Of a stretch of DNA of 64,000 bases, positions 48,389 to 63,500 are shown in pieces. The notes beneath the pieces are model-generated. The model made no database searches. It was not told the origin of the DNA and was given only the letters and a program-made list of their open reading frames with translations. The position numbers were made by a program, and so were the translations under genes. The stretch's first letter is position 1, and the number at the start of each line of letters is the position of its first letter. The DNA comes from Echinostoma caproni (lineage: Eukaryota; Platyhelminthes; Trematoda; Plagiorchiida; Echinostomatidae), in the NCBI GenBank assembly GCA_900618425.1, contig UZAN01040063.1:1-64000 (forward strand), written 5' to 3'.

Positions 48389-49949
48389 ATTAAAGTGATT
48401 AAGCGACAGTTTCAAATACACCTGTACTTTAAAAGACAACCGCATTTGCTGTGATCGATAGGTCTGACTCCACAACTGAACCCAATTTGAATCTACTCGG
48501 ATGGATCTTCCGATCACTGTTAACGTTGTCATTGGGTGCATGTATAAGGCAATGTTGTATAACCATACAAATTCCGTAGAACATTTCTACTGCTCATCAT
48601 ACAATAAGGGTATTGTAACATTTGGAAAAGTCATGATGTTTTCCTTGAAATTCAAAGTGAATTATAGTTGACATTAATCGAATTACGCTGGTAGAGGAAG
48701 AGACCTAAATCTTCACACTGGACAAAATTTATTATCCTCAAAGAAGGAGCGGGGTGAATTGGAGGATTAAGCACATTATGCTTGGATTATCTACGTGCTG
48801 AATAATTGAACACAATCCCCAGATGACTGTCATCGAATAGATTTAGGATTCAGATGACAACAGCAAATCCGTCACACAATCAAGCAGACAAAAATATGCA
48901 TTCACGCACAAATTTACGTACACGTACACACATGAGCAAACGGCGACCACATCGTGAAACTGGTTTCTATCGCATCAATCATGAGAGAATGAAAACTGTC
49001 CCTCGAAATATAAATGAAGAATTTATGATAATGTTATTAATCTTAAGCTCCATCGACCGTGCACTAACAGAAATCCCACGCAGGTCAATTCAGGGAAGAT
49101 TTCAGTTACATTCATGGCAACTATGCAATGCTCACCAAGCAAGAATAACAGAATTTCAACATGAAATAAGCCACAAGTAATTGGTTATATATTCAATTAA
49201 AACTGAAAACAGAAAGAGGTGTCAGAATTCTTGGAGTAAATTCGAATTCCGTTCCAGCTGGATTAAACGTAAATTAGTAGGTTTTGCAGGAGTACAGGTT
49301 GTCTAAAGGAATATCTCGCGATCAGTGTCGCGAAATCGATTCCAAGTTTGATAAAGCACTCCTGAGTGGAAAATCGATTTGCCCTCCAGTTTAGCTATTG
49401 AATATGGGACACCAATATAGCTGACGTTATAAAGTTTCTTTTCTGTTTGCATAAAAGCCTGCGCATAAGCAGCCATGATCTTGAATGGAACGGGATCGCA
49501 GCTGTGTCAAAGCAACCCCAGAAAACTGAGTTTCTCGTTTACACTTCTCGAAATGTGACCAAGTTTTGTCACGTAATTTTTATCAAAACCGCATATTTTA
49601 AGGTTCTTGAAAATCATTCTCATCGCATGTATATGAGTTTTGGTGATTCAAGATTGTTCCGTGCCACGTTCCTGTTTCAGAAAAATATAAGATTGGTATC
49701 CTCCGTCTGGTTTACCAAATGTAGTTTGCCTCGGGGTTGGAAAGTCTGGTGAATATCCTATGCTCCCCGTTTTACCAAGCAAATACCGAACGGTTCTCAA
49801 GCAGGAGCAACAGTGCGAACAGCTACGGGAAGCCACAGATGACAGCTGAGAGCACTGTGCCTAATGTCGATTGTGAACCGTTCAGTTGGAAATGAATGTG
49901 TCCTTAGGACAGTATCTTTCATAGAACAAAAAACAGACAATGTTTTACA

Positions 49950-49950
49950 N
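49950..49950. other. Single N between 17-base direct duplications
   Basis: The 17 bases ACAGACAATGTTTTACA are present on both sides of the N, in direct contact with it. It is a probable assembly overlap that was not collapsed. The open frame crossing it is unreliable. Confidence 0.9.
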
Positions 49951-52900
49951 ACAGACAATGTTTTACAGATTGGTGAATATAGCATCACAGAAATTAGTTT
50001 TTTTATATAAAAACTCCGAAGCAGTAAAGATTCTGAGAGTTTGACCTTGAGAAGTGATGACGAATTCCTCATTATTATTTCCTAATCGTCAGAGAAATTT
50101 CTCGAGCAAGTTTGTGTGATTTAAACTTAGTAGTAGCTAATTGGAAATCAGCATGAATAAAATCTTGACGGATGTCTGAGCACATTATTTCAATATGGCT
50201 TATGTGTCTTTCCATTATGCGTAAAACACGTTCATGTCAACTCTGTTTCACTGAAAATCAATTGTACCTTGAAATGCATTGTTTTTCTGGCTATTTATCA
50301 TAGCAAACTCTGTGAGATCAACATGGTAACAAAACTTTCAAACGAAAAACAATTTTCAATAGTTTTATAGTCATGGGGTCAGTTACGATCCGTAAATGAG
50401 AATATTGAATCTGGGTGACTGGGAGGTCAACACACGATCATGTGGAACAACTCAATGTGCTGGCCTGCGTGCACAGTACGTTTTACCTTGATGGAGTTGA
50501 TGGAGTTTACGTCACTTCGGTCATGTGACTCAGTTCCGAGAGATTGGCTACGTGAATGGGTGTGTGCGCACAAATGGCGAGGGTTGCTGTTGTTTTTGTC
50601 AGGAAACCCAGTGCGGAGTTTGAATAAAAACTCCCCGGGGGCCCATGGTTAGTTAAATATTTACTCACAAGTAACTAAGTTGAAGCTGGATTACATAAAA
50701 TACATAGCTTCGAAAACAGTCAATGTGTGAAATCTAATATTTTCGAATCGGCTCGGGGTAGCTTGATGAATGATATTAAATGATCCACCTGGATTCATAC
50801 AGTTCCCAGTGTCTATCAAGTGAGTGATGACTGCGCTTGTGATGGACTTGGGACCACATTGATTCACTCAAACATTCAACGGGAGGTCCATCATAATTAG
50901 GTTTGCTTTTAGTCTATAAATTCCAGTTTCAGCTTCAGTTTTTACAACCATTAACCATTAACACCGTTGGTAATTATTGAAAACAATTATCCGGTGGGAA
51001 ATGCTACAAATAAGTGAGTATTGCAGGGGGAATCCCTTTGTCGTAGATTAAAGATCAATTTTATTTTGTGGTTTAAGGGAATTGTGTTGATTCTCTCATT
51101 CTGATCATAGGATTGCTAGCACAGGTTACACACGTATTGGAATAAAAAGAATAACTATATCGTCGATCCATTTGCGTGATTCACAAGAATCCCTATCCAC
51201 ACTGGGCAGGATTTTCAACTTTGATTCCATCCTAGGTTTGAATCAATAAACGTGCCGTTTTCATTACGATAGAGTTCACATCTATTATGACTTCTACAAC
51301 TAACCTGACAATACGAATGAGAACCAACGCAAACCATTTTCTGTTTAGGTATCATAGGTGTACTAGGCCTTGATATACACAAAACAAAAGACCAATGATT
51401 ATGAGTACTTTGAACTGAAATAAACGATTTCTCCCCACTCCCCCGCGGAAATAAAAGTAGTTGCCTGACATCGCTTTCGTTATTCCCCCCGAGGGAGCCA
51501 TTATTGTTTCAGCGTGGACTCAGAAAGCTACAACTTAGCACTGACCACTGAACTGTAATGGACGAGAATCGGTCAACGGGAAAAAAGGAGACAGATTTTT
51601 CTAGTTGGTCCAACATATGGAAATAAGCTTACCAAAAGTGCAGTGATAGTAACGCAGATACAACTCCGTTGCAGTGTCTAAGTTTATGCTGCTTTTAACA
51701 TATAAACACAATCTATGAACTGAGGCTCACACTCCGGTTAGGTCAAAACCTTGAGTAGGTTAAAGTAAATCTTGGGTTTAGATAAAAGTTTCTTTCTAAA
51801 AGCAAAAGAGAAAGTCATACAAAATAGATTAAAATTTATTTTTTTCACCTATCGCCTATTTGTTTCACCCGTAATGCTAAATTTTGCTAAATTATAGTTC
51901 TTGTGCCTTTGTGACTTTATCATACTTCATGGTGGGGTTTAGAAAATCACGAGTGAAAGAGGTTCTTTGTAAATGTGCTTGGTTTTATCAAATACCTTGA
52001 TGATTGTTGAAAGAGTATATCACGAACAACTGGTTTATTGATCGTAACACCATTCACAAAGAAAGGATTCAAGGCATTCCGAGCATAATGAACATTTGTT
52101 AGTCACACATACAGTTGTTAATGTCAATTTACATCAAATGGTACTTGCAGTTATTATATTTGTGTAGCGGTTTCTGTAAACTAATGTGTTAAGCATCGCA
52201 ATTGAAGGTGCCTACATGTTTGCTTTTAATAATAAATTAATAACTAAAGGTATAACGTATACCTCTGAGCCCGATCGCAATGCTTATAGATGCGGAATAT
52301 GTACACCCTACTGACCTCACTCACGCATCTTTCACCGAATCAGGTCTTGTACGCAAGTTTAGATACGTAAGTGCGTTTGGCGCTGCCCGGATTTATGTTG
52401 ACGTAAATTATGTTTGACCCTTTAGGCCTATTCCACTACGTATTAGCTATTTATCATCACAAACATTGATCAACTAGGCTATTTTAGTTTCAATCATCCA
52501 GAGATTTGGCCAGAAAAATGTTTTTGTATGCTGACCATCCAGCATACACATGAACCTTCACCATTCTATGAAGACAATCATATTGGCGATTAACTGTTCT
52601 ACTTCCATTCCGACTCAATTTTATTTTCCCAATATAATCAAAGTAAACGTTTGAAGAATAAGCTTTTGAAAAACAAATTCGGCCAACTGTTTATACAATT
52701 GAACTTTGTTAATTAGCATGACCTTGTAACCTTCTGAACAGTGTGCGAGTGGTCGACGATCGTTTTCAGTGCTCTGACAAATCAGATATGTCTACAGTGT
52801 TATTCGGTAGACTGTTGGCCACTTTGAGGGCCATTTTTCTCCGGAGAGGAGTGATAACAAGGTTGTATGTGGGTTAACTGTCACTAACCGCGTGAAAGTG

Positions 52901-53657
52901 GTTGACGTCACTTTGCAGAAATAATCCAGATTTGATTAACCTAATATTCTATTCGTATTTGTTTAAGGCGGACGCAGAATTTGAAGTACTTTGCACACAC
53001 ACATAGGCATAATGTATACAACAACGGCCCTTACGCTGGCTTAAATCCGCATTTGGGACAATTGTAATTAATTGAGAAACCGATTCGAAATCAAGCTTCC
53101 GAACAGCACCCTGTGGCTATCTCATGGTCTTCATGAAGGAACCCATCCTAAGTAGAGCTGATTATATATATCATAACCCTTAGCATGAGAGCGGCACTTG
53201 AAATGATTTCCTTTAATACATTCAGACATGATCTGGCTGTACCGTCTATATGCGTTTTAACTTAGACGTAAATAACTGATTAGATCATCAACCAGTCCAG
53301 GCACTTTCACCTTCATCCACATGCGTGTTATCCGTATGATTAAAGTCGGTCGCCTGATTTGAACCACTTTAAAATTTTGAGCGCGCAGCTGCTCTCCAGT
53401 GACAGATACATTGTTCGAAGTGTATAAATGGTTCCTTCTCTGAGTTACATAAAACCAAAACTGTATAGTTCACACTAAGTCAGGGACAGCATGATCTGTG
53501 TAAGGTTGTTAGGTTACTGTCCCCAAGACTCAGTAGTTCTGTGAAACTACATACACAAATGTGCTCTGTATCTGGTGGCAATGGTTTCATTGAAAATGCG
53601 TTTACCTATAGGGAAATGAACTCGCTGTCACCGATTGAAAAGAACAACCTATTAGCA

Positions 53658-54146
53658 TTATGCATATTTGGTTGTCCGTGCCTTCACGTGAAGTATACAA
53701 GATAATTTCCGATTTAATTCACTTCCACGTGTTCGCCGTTGTTCGTGTCGCTCATAGATATGGCTTTTAGCTTTCAATTGGGACTCTCGAATTGCAGGTC
53801 CCCGGAGGGATACTAGACCATTATGCTTTACTGATGAAGACTGATGAAGACTTGACTCATTTATCAGACAGCTTATTTTTCTGTGGCCCGTAAAAGTTTT
53901 ACAAGAAAGTCGTAAAGCGTTTAACATAATTACAGGAAATTTTTTAGGGAAGATATTTTTGCATCGGAAAACTACTGAATTGATTTCCAAATGAATAAAG
54001 AAAGCATCCTCCCATCGACAGTTGAGCGAATGATGCTGTCTACTCTTTGCATATTTGTCTACAATTTTCTTACACTGGGGGTACATCGGAACATAACTGA
54101 CAACGCTCGAAGCCTTTAACGTGCCGTACAAAGAGTAAACCATCAC
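53658..54146 (-). other. Longest open frame of the window, unrecognised
   Basis: 162 codons on the minus strand from ATG at 54146. The product is basic, with scattered Cys and no transmembrane helix, signal peptide or repeat that I recognise. Its C-terminal half is rich in Arg, Ser, Lys and Glu. No DDE or reverse-transcriptase motif is visible. Its length alone exceeds what is typical here, but no splice or promoter context supports it. It could be an unknown single exon, a mobile-element relic or chance. Confidence 0.2.
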
Positions 54147-57100
54147 TGCGCAGAATAAACGATCAGGGCACTAAGCAGCTCCTATTTCAAAATTAATTAT
54201 ACATTTCTTGGGTCTATATAGGTTGCGTTCAAAATAAACTTTTTGATAGCTGGATACCTTAGGTACAAAGTTGAAATCTGTTTGAACCTACTATGGTAAC
54301 TTCATTGTGAATTACCTACGACAGGGAAACTAAAGTGATTGTGCAAGAAGCAGCCGGTATGTCCGTCCCAAATCTTACGGATTATTGTGGTCTACCAGTT
54401 AGTCGCGGGGATGCTTGATTCATCAAGTTTTTCAGAATTAACCCCCTAATAGATTAGGAGAAAAATGGCACTCAGCGCTCCGGGTGATAGAAGTGGATTA
54501 TAATTGCTCGTGGAAGTGTGTGGCGTTCATTTCTGAAAGGTAAACGACAACGGCTGCACACCCCAGGGTGGTATTAAAATGTACTCATGTTTTAACAGTT
54601 AGCTTTGTGAGGTGGGTACGGAACTCACGCAACACGTAGGAAGGCCCACAGGGACGCTGTGAAATAGTAGCAATAGATACTCGTTACCACCGGCACTCGA
54701 TTGCACCTCTCACTGCCAGACACGCTCACACAGGGAGAACACGGTCGTCGCACACAAACGTATATTAACGCACGGGACGAACGGCAAAATGCACTGTACA
54801 AACTGTATCTGGGGCGGGGGGAGTACACAAGGTTCGTACTGATTATGAGTTCTCGAGTATTTCTTGACTCTTCTGATTCTTCGTTTTTAGTGTTCACCGT
54901 ATTCAACCATTGTGCGCCTGAAAGGGACAGGGAACGTAAGACAATTATTAGTACTGAACACATGCCCGACCATTTCAGTTTCAATGCCGTGACAATTGCG
55001 AGTTCGATTCTCTCTCTCGGATAATTAAATGCGTCTTAAAAATTATAACAAATAAGGTCGGAACAGCTTCCCGGAATTCTTTGATCTTTTCAGTTTGGCT
55101 TTACTTCGTTTTTAATTCAATGTGTCCTTTCAGAGCTCAGTTCTCCATCTAGACTGCTATCAAAATACAGAGGGTGCTGCATAAATATGTACGGACCCTA
55201 AAACTTACCTAAGGATGCATTTATGAGAACTCCGCGTTGAGAGCAATCGTAAAATAGGACTATTGGACAACTACAACGAGTGAGTGCGAAAAAGTTATCA
55301 ATAACATTTTGACAAAAGTTTGTCCGGATAATCATCCCCAAACCGGGCCAAACTCCGTACTCCAAAAACTCTATATGGAACCATTTTACGATACGACGGA
55401 AATATAATGAATAATAAACGAAACATTTATTTATAACTGGTACTAAAATTTGGTGAAGCTTGCGATTTACCTTTTATCTGGCTTGCCACTGCCGAAAACT
55501 CCACATTTTTAAAGTATCTTTGAAGTAACGATTTCCGATCCACTGGATATCACCAGTATCTTTCAATTTATTTCATAAGGATATCATGAGCTGTCAAATG
55601 ATCAGAGTTATTCTGTGATACGGATAATTTAGTGTTCCTACTTTATCATCCTTCTGGGTAACTAGATCAATGCACTGTGTTCACAAAAGCAGATCATAGA
55701 CGGGTGACTAGCTAACACTAACTCACTAAGATCTTACAAAGATCGTCATCAAACGAAAATGTTGCCCCGTAAATCTCGTTTACCGAACACAAAACTCTGT
55801 CAAAATCCACGTTTCCTACAAGAATATCAATCAGCAAAGCTGCTCTAGATAAACAGCAACGCTCATTCAATTACTGCCATTAGCCAAATCTGTACGTTTT
55901 CGTATCATGAAATAGAGAGAATCAAATAGCCAAACGCTGTCCACCTTCACCACATCGAACTGTACTTTGGATTTTTTATTCTTTAGTCTAAACTAAAAAC
56001 GACTGCTCATTGACAGTCAAAGCTGATCCACACTACGTGCACTGGTGACAAACTAGGTAAAATAATCAAGTGATGAAGCATGAGGTTTGATAGAGTCCAG
56101 ACGCTCTTTCCTCGCTGTTTAGAGAAGTCTTTGCGGCTATCAGTATCCATTAAGTGTGCAAGACGCCACATTGCATTTGACGCATTTGGCTCGCACTGCG
56201 ATCTCCCCCTCCGTAGAAAGCCTGAGTGGGACGGTTAATGGCCAGTATAGTCTACGACTTGATCAGTGGCATGAGGGAAGTGGCTATACAAAGATTCGTG
56301 CTAAAAAGTATGAGTCACGGGGATCTGTCGTTGATTGACGATGCCTCATGTAGAATTCACACTACCCCCAGATAATGTATCATTTGGCAGGCCATGTCAT
56401 TGGCGCTCTATTGCAGGAGGTATTTACATATAATTGGTTGATTGGATGTGGTAAACCAGAATAACAGGCGGACATTCCTCCTAATTTGGTTGATATCAAC
56501 TTCAAACAGTGGTTTTTAGAATTTGAATTAGCAAAACAAATAATGAACACTCTGCTAATGATACGGAATCCTTCAAAAGCTGATCACAAATTAATATTTC
56601 AATCGACAGACTGTAATATATTTGAATAGTTGTTTCATCGGGTAACTCATAGCTAATCATAAAATTCGTATTATATTTCTGAAAGTTGGCTAATTCAAAT
56701 AAATTGAAAGAGTGCTCCTAGTGGTTCGATCCAGAAGTTAAGGAATCGATCTTAATTCACTGTGGTATGGTCGTGACATTCAAAGAAGAGTGAATAATTT
56801 GTGAAGAAGACTAGTGTCAGAGAAAAGAGGTTAGTGAATAATATTTATATGGTCTCCGTTATGAATACGAATATAGAAGACCTACCTGCAACTAGTCACG
56901 AGGGAGAAGGGAATCTGAGATCAATTAATTTAGGTTTAACAATTGCTTAGAACACTGGAAAACTGGCGCGTCATGTTCATATCTTTTTAATTAACTGTAC
57001 GAAAAACAAACTAAATTCTATTGATAAGGAACTCTGAAAAACATTGAAACGTTTTCATCATCATCGCGGTTTTGGTTCAATAATGGAAGCAATTGTCAAA

Positions 57101-57229
57101 ACAAATTCTGTTTGATTTATGCAGAACTCACACTTACACTTATTTAGAGGATCTTCATCTAGATCGTTTTCAATACTGAGCAGATTGTGTTGACTTTTTA
57201 TCAATAAAAGACAGAACTGCGCGTTTTGA

Positions 57230-57568
57230 GGCTTCGTTAGAATCTTTTTGATGTGTAAATCTTTTACTGCCCTCTATTCGGCACAAAGTTGTAGTGTGTT
57301 CACTGAACACACCTCTCTCCTTGTGTATGAATTGACAAGAAGATTAACAGTCTCAGTTATTCTCGCCTACTCCCAAATTCCGAACATGACGGCTTCTGCG
57401 GTTTTTAACCACCTTGCTTTATTCGAAAAACCGGAAGAGGTTGCAATGAAAAATTCAGAAGAAACTCTCTCGGTTACGGCAATCTGTCTGTCGAATCTCC
57501 AACTTGACTTACCGTCAATGGAACCTTTGCGCTATGCGGTAACTGCTGGCTTGTTTGATCACAGGTGA
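57230..57568 (+). other. Coding-like segment, possible exon of an unknown gene
   Basis: The frame is open from 57230 to TGA 57566-57568. From about 57380 the codon choice looks protein-like and the composition is less AT-rich. The translation (for example L-A-L-F-E-K-P-E-E-V and L-R-Y-A-V-T-A-G-L-F) resembles a soluble helical domain. The end coincides with a possible donor (CAG|GTGATT at 57565), which would make it an internal exon. No family is recognised. Confidence 0.25.
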
Positions 57569-60500
57569 TTTTTCCTCTGGCATATTTGCTATTATGATTG
57601 ATCGCACTATTTGTTGTTTTGCCGATCCGGTTTTCAGTTTTTCAGTCTCACAACGAACAAACCATTTTCACACTTTCGATACGTGCTCGAGTGAAGAACA
57701 TTGGTTCCAATGTGACTTACAAGCCCTCCGTTATGTTTCACTTTGGCCAATGTTTTCACATCAATTAACATAAAAAATGTCCAAAGTAGTTGAAGAAATT
57801 CAATTAGATAGCACAAGAGATAAATAGCACGTCACTAAACTTTCTATTTACCTTCCTCTTTCGCAATGAAACTAAAATATTTTATTAAGGTGTGCAGACG
57901 AAGAAATTTTCAAAGTCATACGTACAATTTAGATTTGGGTTCATTTGTTTGAATGAGTTTACTGTGTAACTTAAACCTGATAGAATCGCAAGCAAGATAC
58001 ACCTGGTATTACTGATCGCCCGGTGAAAGCGCAAGATCACAGCATAATGGAACTAATCGATAAATGTTTACCAATATGCGTATGCCCCGATTGTTTTACT
58101 TTCTTGGGGTTATCTTTCGTTATAGGTTAAGTTAACTTCCGCAGAAAGTGCGCTACACGAAATTAAAATGAAAACCCATTTTGTCTTTTCGAGATAGAAG
58201 TATAAACATTCATAATTTGCACATGTAATACTCGTACAGCGACGAGTTATTATCGTCGAATCTCGGAATCCGCACCTGTATACATTAGAAGCATCCCATC
58301 AGATTATATCCGGGGTGACCGCAATTACAAAACAGAGTAGAATCAGATGTTCTCTTTATCCAGGAGGGAATGACGATAAAATTTCTAAATCACAAGTATC
58401 ACTCCTCTATGTACATCTATCATAAGGAAAACAATACCCTTCCTTTTCATCCGCTGAATATATACAAATTATATCAATTTTCATTAATAGGGCTGTGGTC
58501 TTAGAGGGTTGACTGAGAACAAAGAAAATGGGCGTTTATGTTGGGATTCACACGATCTCCGAACTGACTCGTCCTGCTCAACCATCACCTGCAACAAACA
58601 GCAATACCCCGGCAATGCCTTTTACAGAACTCTTCGTTCAAAATCTTTGAAAAACAGTCAGCTGACTTCAAGATAGCAACGTTTCTGATGCTTTGATGAT
58701 AAACTACTGATTAAATTACAAAATAAGCCAATCGTTGTCATCACGAATGTTTGAATACCTGAATAAGTGTATGTTTGTGCACACGATATTTCATTAGGTG
58801 GACGATAATACCCTCGGTTGTTGCTCGTGTATGAATGTGAACAGCCTGGGATTTGAGTTTTCGGACCCCAAATTCCATTTCCAACCATCTGAAAACTTGC
58901 TACAATAGCCCGTACTGAAGTCAATAATCAGTTCCGCGTTATGCATTAAATTTCTAGGCTGAGATAAGTTTCTGTGCGTTTCCCAATAACTCAAAAGTGT
59001 ACCTATGAAATGTTAATTTTGAGTTTTCTTTTTCAATGATCCACAGCCACTGGAGATAGATGAATCATTCGACGTCTTTTTCGTTAAAACGGGAGCTGAA
59101 TTTGTTTATCTTAACCCTCAATTGCAGTTCAGCAATCCACTATGAAATCAATTTTTTATAAAAAGTAATTTCTATGCTTATTTAACCGATTTTTGCATAA
59201 CAGTGGCTCCAATGAAATATATCTATTTAAAAAACTGACATTTGGAAAAAATCTTTCAACACGTATGGCTATTTGCATCGAGAATTCTAATCACCCAGCT
59301 CATTACTGTCTTACTGCTTGTCCTGTAATTTAAGAAACAGAATTCAAAGGTCACGTGGACCGTAGGAAGATCTTTTTCGGGTCAACCTTAAGAGGAACAC
59401 TGACAGCACTCGGGATCTGAATCCAACAAATAAATAAATCATGGTGTGAATGAAAAACAAAACTAGCGATAAATTTCACGCTGAATAACCAGATTGGTTT
59501 AGATTGAAAATCGATCGAATTCACCCAACCATCATCAGCTTGGTGTTCCCATGGGGCATATGAAAAATTAGCGCCTGATAATTCATGAAACACAGTCCCT
59601 AAAGACCATCCCTCATGGAAGCTGTTCAACATCAAGTGAGATCTCCATTTTCATCAGAATGTTTTTCCCCTACCCTATCAATATCAGATGTGTTCCACTC
59701 ACCCCAAACCCTCTGCCTAACACCACTTAAAATTTGTCCTGTGTGCATCAGCTAATTTGGCCTGCAGCGTGGGAGATATTGCTTATGATTCATGTTCCCG
59801 TCAGGTATTTACATGCCTATAAACCAAAGTGGTTTTGATGTAAACATATCGCGCTTGGCCCAGACTAATGGCTTTTACTAAGGATTGTGTGATGAAGTGC
59901 GGACGGGTTGACCGTGCCTGGTTAGTCAGTAATGGGGAAGCTTGCCGTTAGCACTTGAGGTAATTACAGTATACAATGCACATTAGCTTGGAAGAATGAA
60001 TTTTCATAGCAATGACCATTAGCCCTTGTTAATGGTCTTTCTAAGATCTATTGAATCTTAGTTCCAGTGTCGTTGAAAATGATTTCCCTTTTAGTTTGAA
60101 AAGGAGGATTAACAATCATTATGTTATATTTCACGGCGAGTTTCGTGAGGCACGCTTGGATGCATGATCATGTTTTTCGTATACACACTCCTATATCACG
60201 ATAATACGTGTAACGTTCAGCTTGTTCATATGTCGTAGTGTTGACCCCTTTTAGCTACGTCAAATGGATTAGTAAGAGGTTTTGAACTGGAGCAATAATG
60301 TTTCAGCAAAACTGAATCCTTAGGAGGAAATCCTTATTTTCAGTGGTTTAAGTGTCTTTAAGAATGATATGTAAATAAGCACCCCTGGTTTAGTTGAGGC
60401 CATTTTTTGAGAACCACTTCAGCTAACTACTTCTACAAAATTCATTGCTAAAGCTACAAGATATGATCGAGACTATATTGTTCAACGTACTGAATGGAAT

Positions 60501-63500
60501 ATGTTTAGATGTATAACGGGGGATCTGTTTTTTTTACGTTTGTGCTATCCGTAGAATGTACGTCATAGAAGTCTACTCAGTGCACATGAAGACAAACCGG
60601 ATACGTCAGTTTCTGCAGTGTTTTATCATTCAAAGTAATAGGAATGAATGCTATAGCTTACAAGAGAAGGGACAAGGAAGACTGCACATAACAGGTATCC
60701 GAGATGATTGGTCAGGAAGGTGAGTCGATGAAATTTCGAAGAAGTCCGAGTTTAGTAATTTGTCAGTGTACCTTGCCTACAGATAAACGCATCAGAAAAA
60801 TTTATACACAAGATATCGTTCAGTTCTGTGATTGTACGTTTATATACAGGAGAGATCCTTGCTTTCTTTACGTTTAAGCGGACCATAGATCTGCGATTAA
60901 AATAAGAAAACTTTGCTCTATTATCTGATTCTTTTCACACTCATTCGCCTCCTCCTATTGTCCGCCTAATGTGGGCTTCGCGGTTGGGCGATTCTTCGAA
61001 GCGGATCCTTGAGCGTCACTCCGCGCGGCTGATGAGTGGAATGGTTTTATGTCTAACCTAAACAAATCCCATTTTGAATATGACCCAGGCCTTCTACTCC
61101 TATGGAGAATGCGTTGAAAACTCGTTTTTACAATCCTGTTATGTAAAACTCTATTTTGTGTGCCATCAAGCTCCTTTTACTCACCCACATGCCGAGGGTT
61201 CTGAAAAGTTGGATGGATGAAAACAGAAAAGGTGGTCATTGTAAATTTTGTGCATCAGTCGCGGGATAATAATAATCCCTATTAAGCTGCAATGAAATTT
61301 TTCTTCTCCCAAAACCAATTCCTGCTAAATCCGAAATAATCGTGCTCTAAAAATATAGAGGGTGAAATCCTAAATCTATTATCACGGATAAAACCAATAG
61401 GTGAGAATTATGAGCCATCCCTGCAAATTTTTGAGTAGCTTAAACCCAGCTTTGGCCAACATGCAGGCACATAAATAGCCTCGCACGTTCGTGTACATGC
61501 ATCTGTGATCTGGCTACAATACACACAGTGATGAGTTCTTTTACGAACAGTCGAATGTGTTCAGTTACAACAAATAATCAATACAGGACGGACGGCTACA
61601 GAACAACACATCGGTTTCCTTAGCGCCGAGGCCTCAAAACACAACAGTCCATTTTGTAATCAAGTGTTGCTGGTAGTGTACATTTGCGCATGAACGCAAT
61701 TACACACTGGTCAATTGAATCGTTCGTCGATCATGCGGCACTGAGTAGTTTTTCCTTCTCAAAAACGATGACTCACCATTAGACACAGGTCTCCAGATTA
61801 TAATTGTACCAAACACCGTCAAACGAGCTAGCTCAGGAGAACCACTACGGTTGAGTGAAATTTAAAGTAGACCTTTGAAATGGAGTGATTGGGCCTGTGT
61901 ATTCTTGATATCAAAATAATGATGTGGCCTGAAAACGACACAAGGACGACATGAAACACCTAAATTATTCGCATCCAATGAGTTTAACAAGAAGCCCGAT
62001 CTTACACTACCAAGCGGGAACTAGAAACTTAGGTCACTTGAGATCGGAATAATAACGACAGCGATGTGATTCAGAATTTTATATGGAACAGGATATGAAA
62101 CGATACGGGAACTTTGAAGTATCGTCAATGCATCATATACAAACAACATTTAACTGATCATAGTCTAGTGGGATGCAATAGCTTTGTCGCAGCAAAAAGT
62201 TGTGATTATGGACCCGTTTTCGTTCAAATGGGTGTAGCTTGAAGAAATTTCATCATTAATATTGAATATTATCCTAATTCAAAAAATTACCGATTATGGT
62301 GCACACAGTCGTGGAATCATTACAAAAAGCTAGGATTTTATGACGAAATGCTGGGCTGATTACGAAACCCTAAAAAACGCTTTTATTCAGCTCTGCGTTT
62401 TATTTACAACGAACTTGGTGCCTGTTCATTTTGCGGTACTTCCTAAGGGATTTCTTCATCCAACCTCTTTTTTTCGTTAGCAAGTTACCCGTAGAATTCT
62501 ACTTGTGAATTATCCGGTGTTACTTACTGCAAAAAATAAAACGACCTTTTCCAACTGTGGCATCCGGTGCTACGTTTCGAACTCATACGGTTGTTGAAAT
62601 TAATCCAATCGCACTAATTTTACTCGATACTCTTAACAGACAACTCTTTTTGTTCACGAAAACTGAATCGCTCTGTGCTGGCCACAAACAAATACGTTAC
62701 ATCTCTTACCATACCATCTGTATCTTTGTTACTCCAAAAATTACATGAACTTTTCACGCAACAAATATGTCGGGAAAATGATCAAAAATATGTTTTCTTC
62801 CGGTCATTCACTGAGATCGTTTATACCCAGTTCGTTGTCTTGTCTGTGAGATTCCTTTATGATGACTCGTTTATAGCAGTACTGATTTAGATGATGTTCC
62901 ACAGGATTATCAGATTAACGAAAGCTTAGCAAATTTAGTTTTTCCTGGATAAGCGACCTTCGTTTGATGACAGTCTGTCAGAATGAGATTATCCAGCACA
63001 CACAATTATTTCTTATCCAGATTAGTTAGCCGATAGAAATATACATTTTCGTTTTAACAGGCATTTCATCACATTTTTGTCAATCACTTCAACACAGTTG
63101 ACGAGGGATCAGAAACAATAAATGTCAGTCACAAAAATGTTATAAAATCACCGAGGTACCGTTTACCTTGTATAACTCTACCAAATTTTCTTACTTTTAT
63201 TTTATGTTTTTACATGCGTATTTTGTAAATAAATGTATGTGCTACACTGAACTTTCAGACTCCCTGGTTTATTAAACTATTTTTGAATTGCTGTTCATGA
63301 TTGACGTATTCATAAATTTATGTATGAATATCATACATATCAGTCATCTGAATCAGATACGTTATTCTCTGAAGGGGGAAAACGGTACCCCAACGCGTCC
63401 TTTGCCAGTCATCTCAGTCAATTTTGCTACTTCGAGCACGTGACTGGGGAACTTATGTCTGTCATGATAGCCGCCTAGTTCAACATCTCGTTCGATGCGC

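Noticed and set aside
54625..55024. Long open frames on both strands over the same bases
   Set aside because: Mirror frames of similar length on both strands, with microsatellite-like Cys/Val and Arg-rich runs, indicate composition and not coding.
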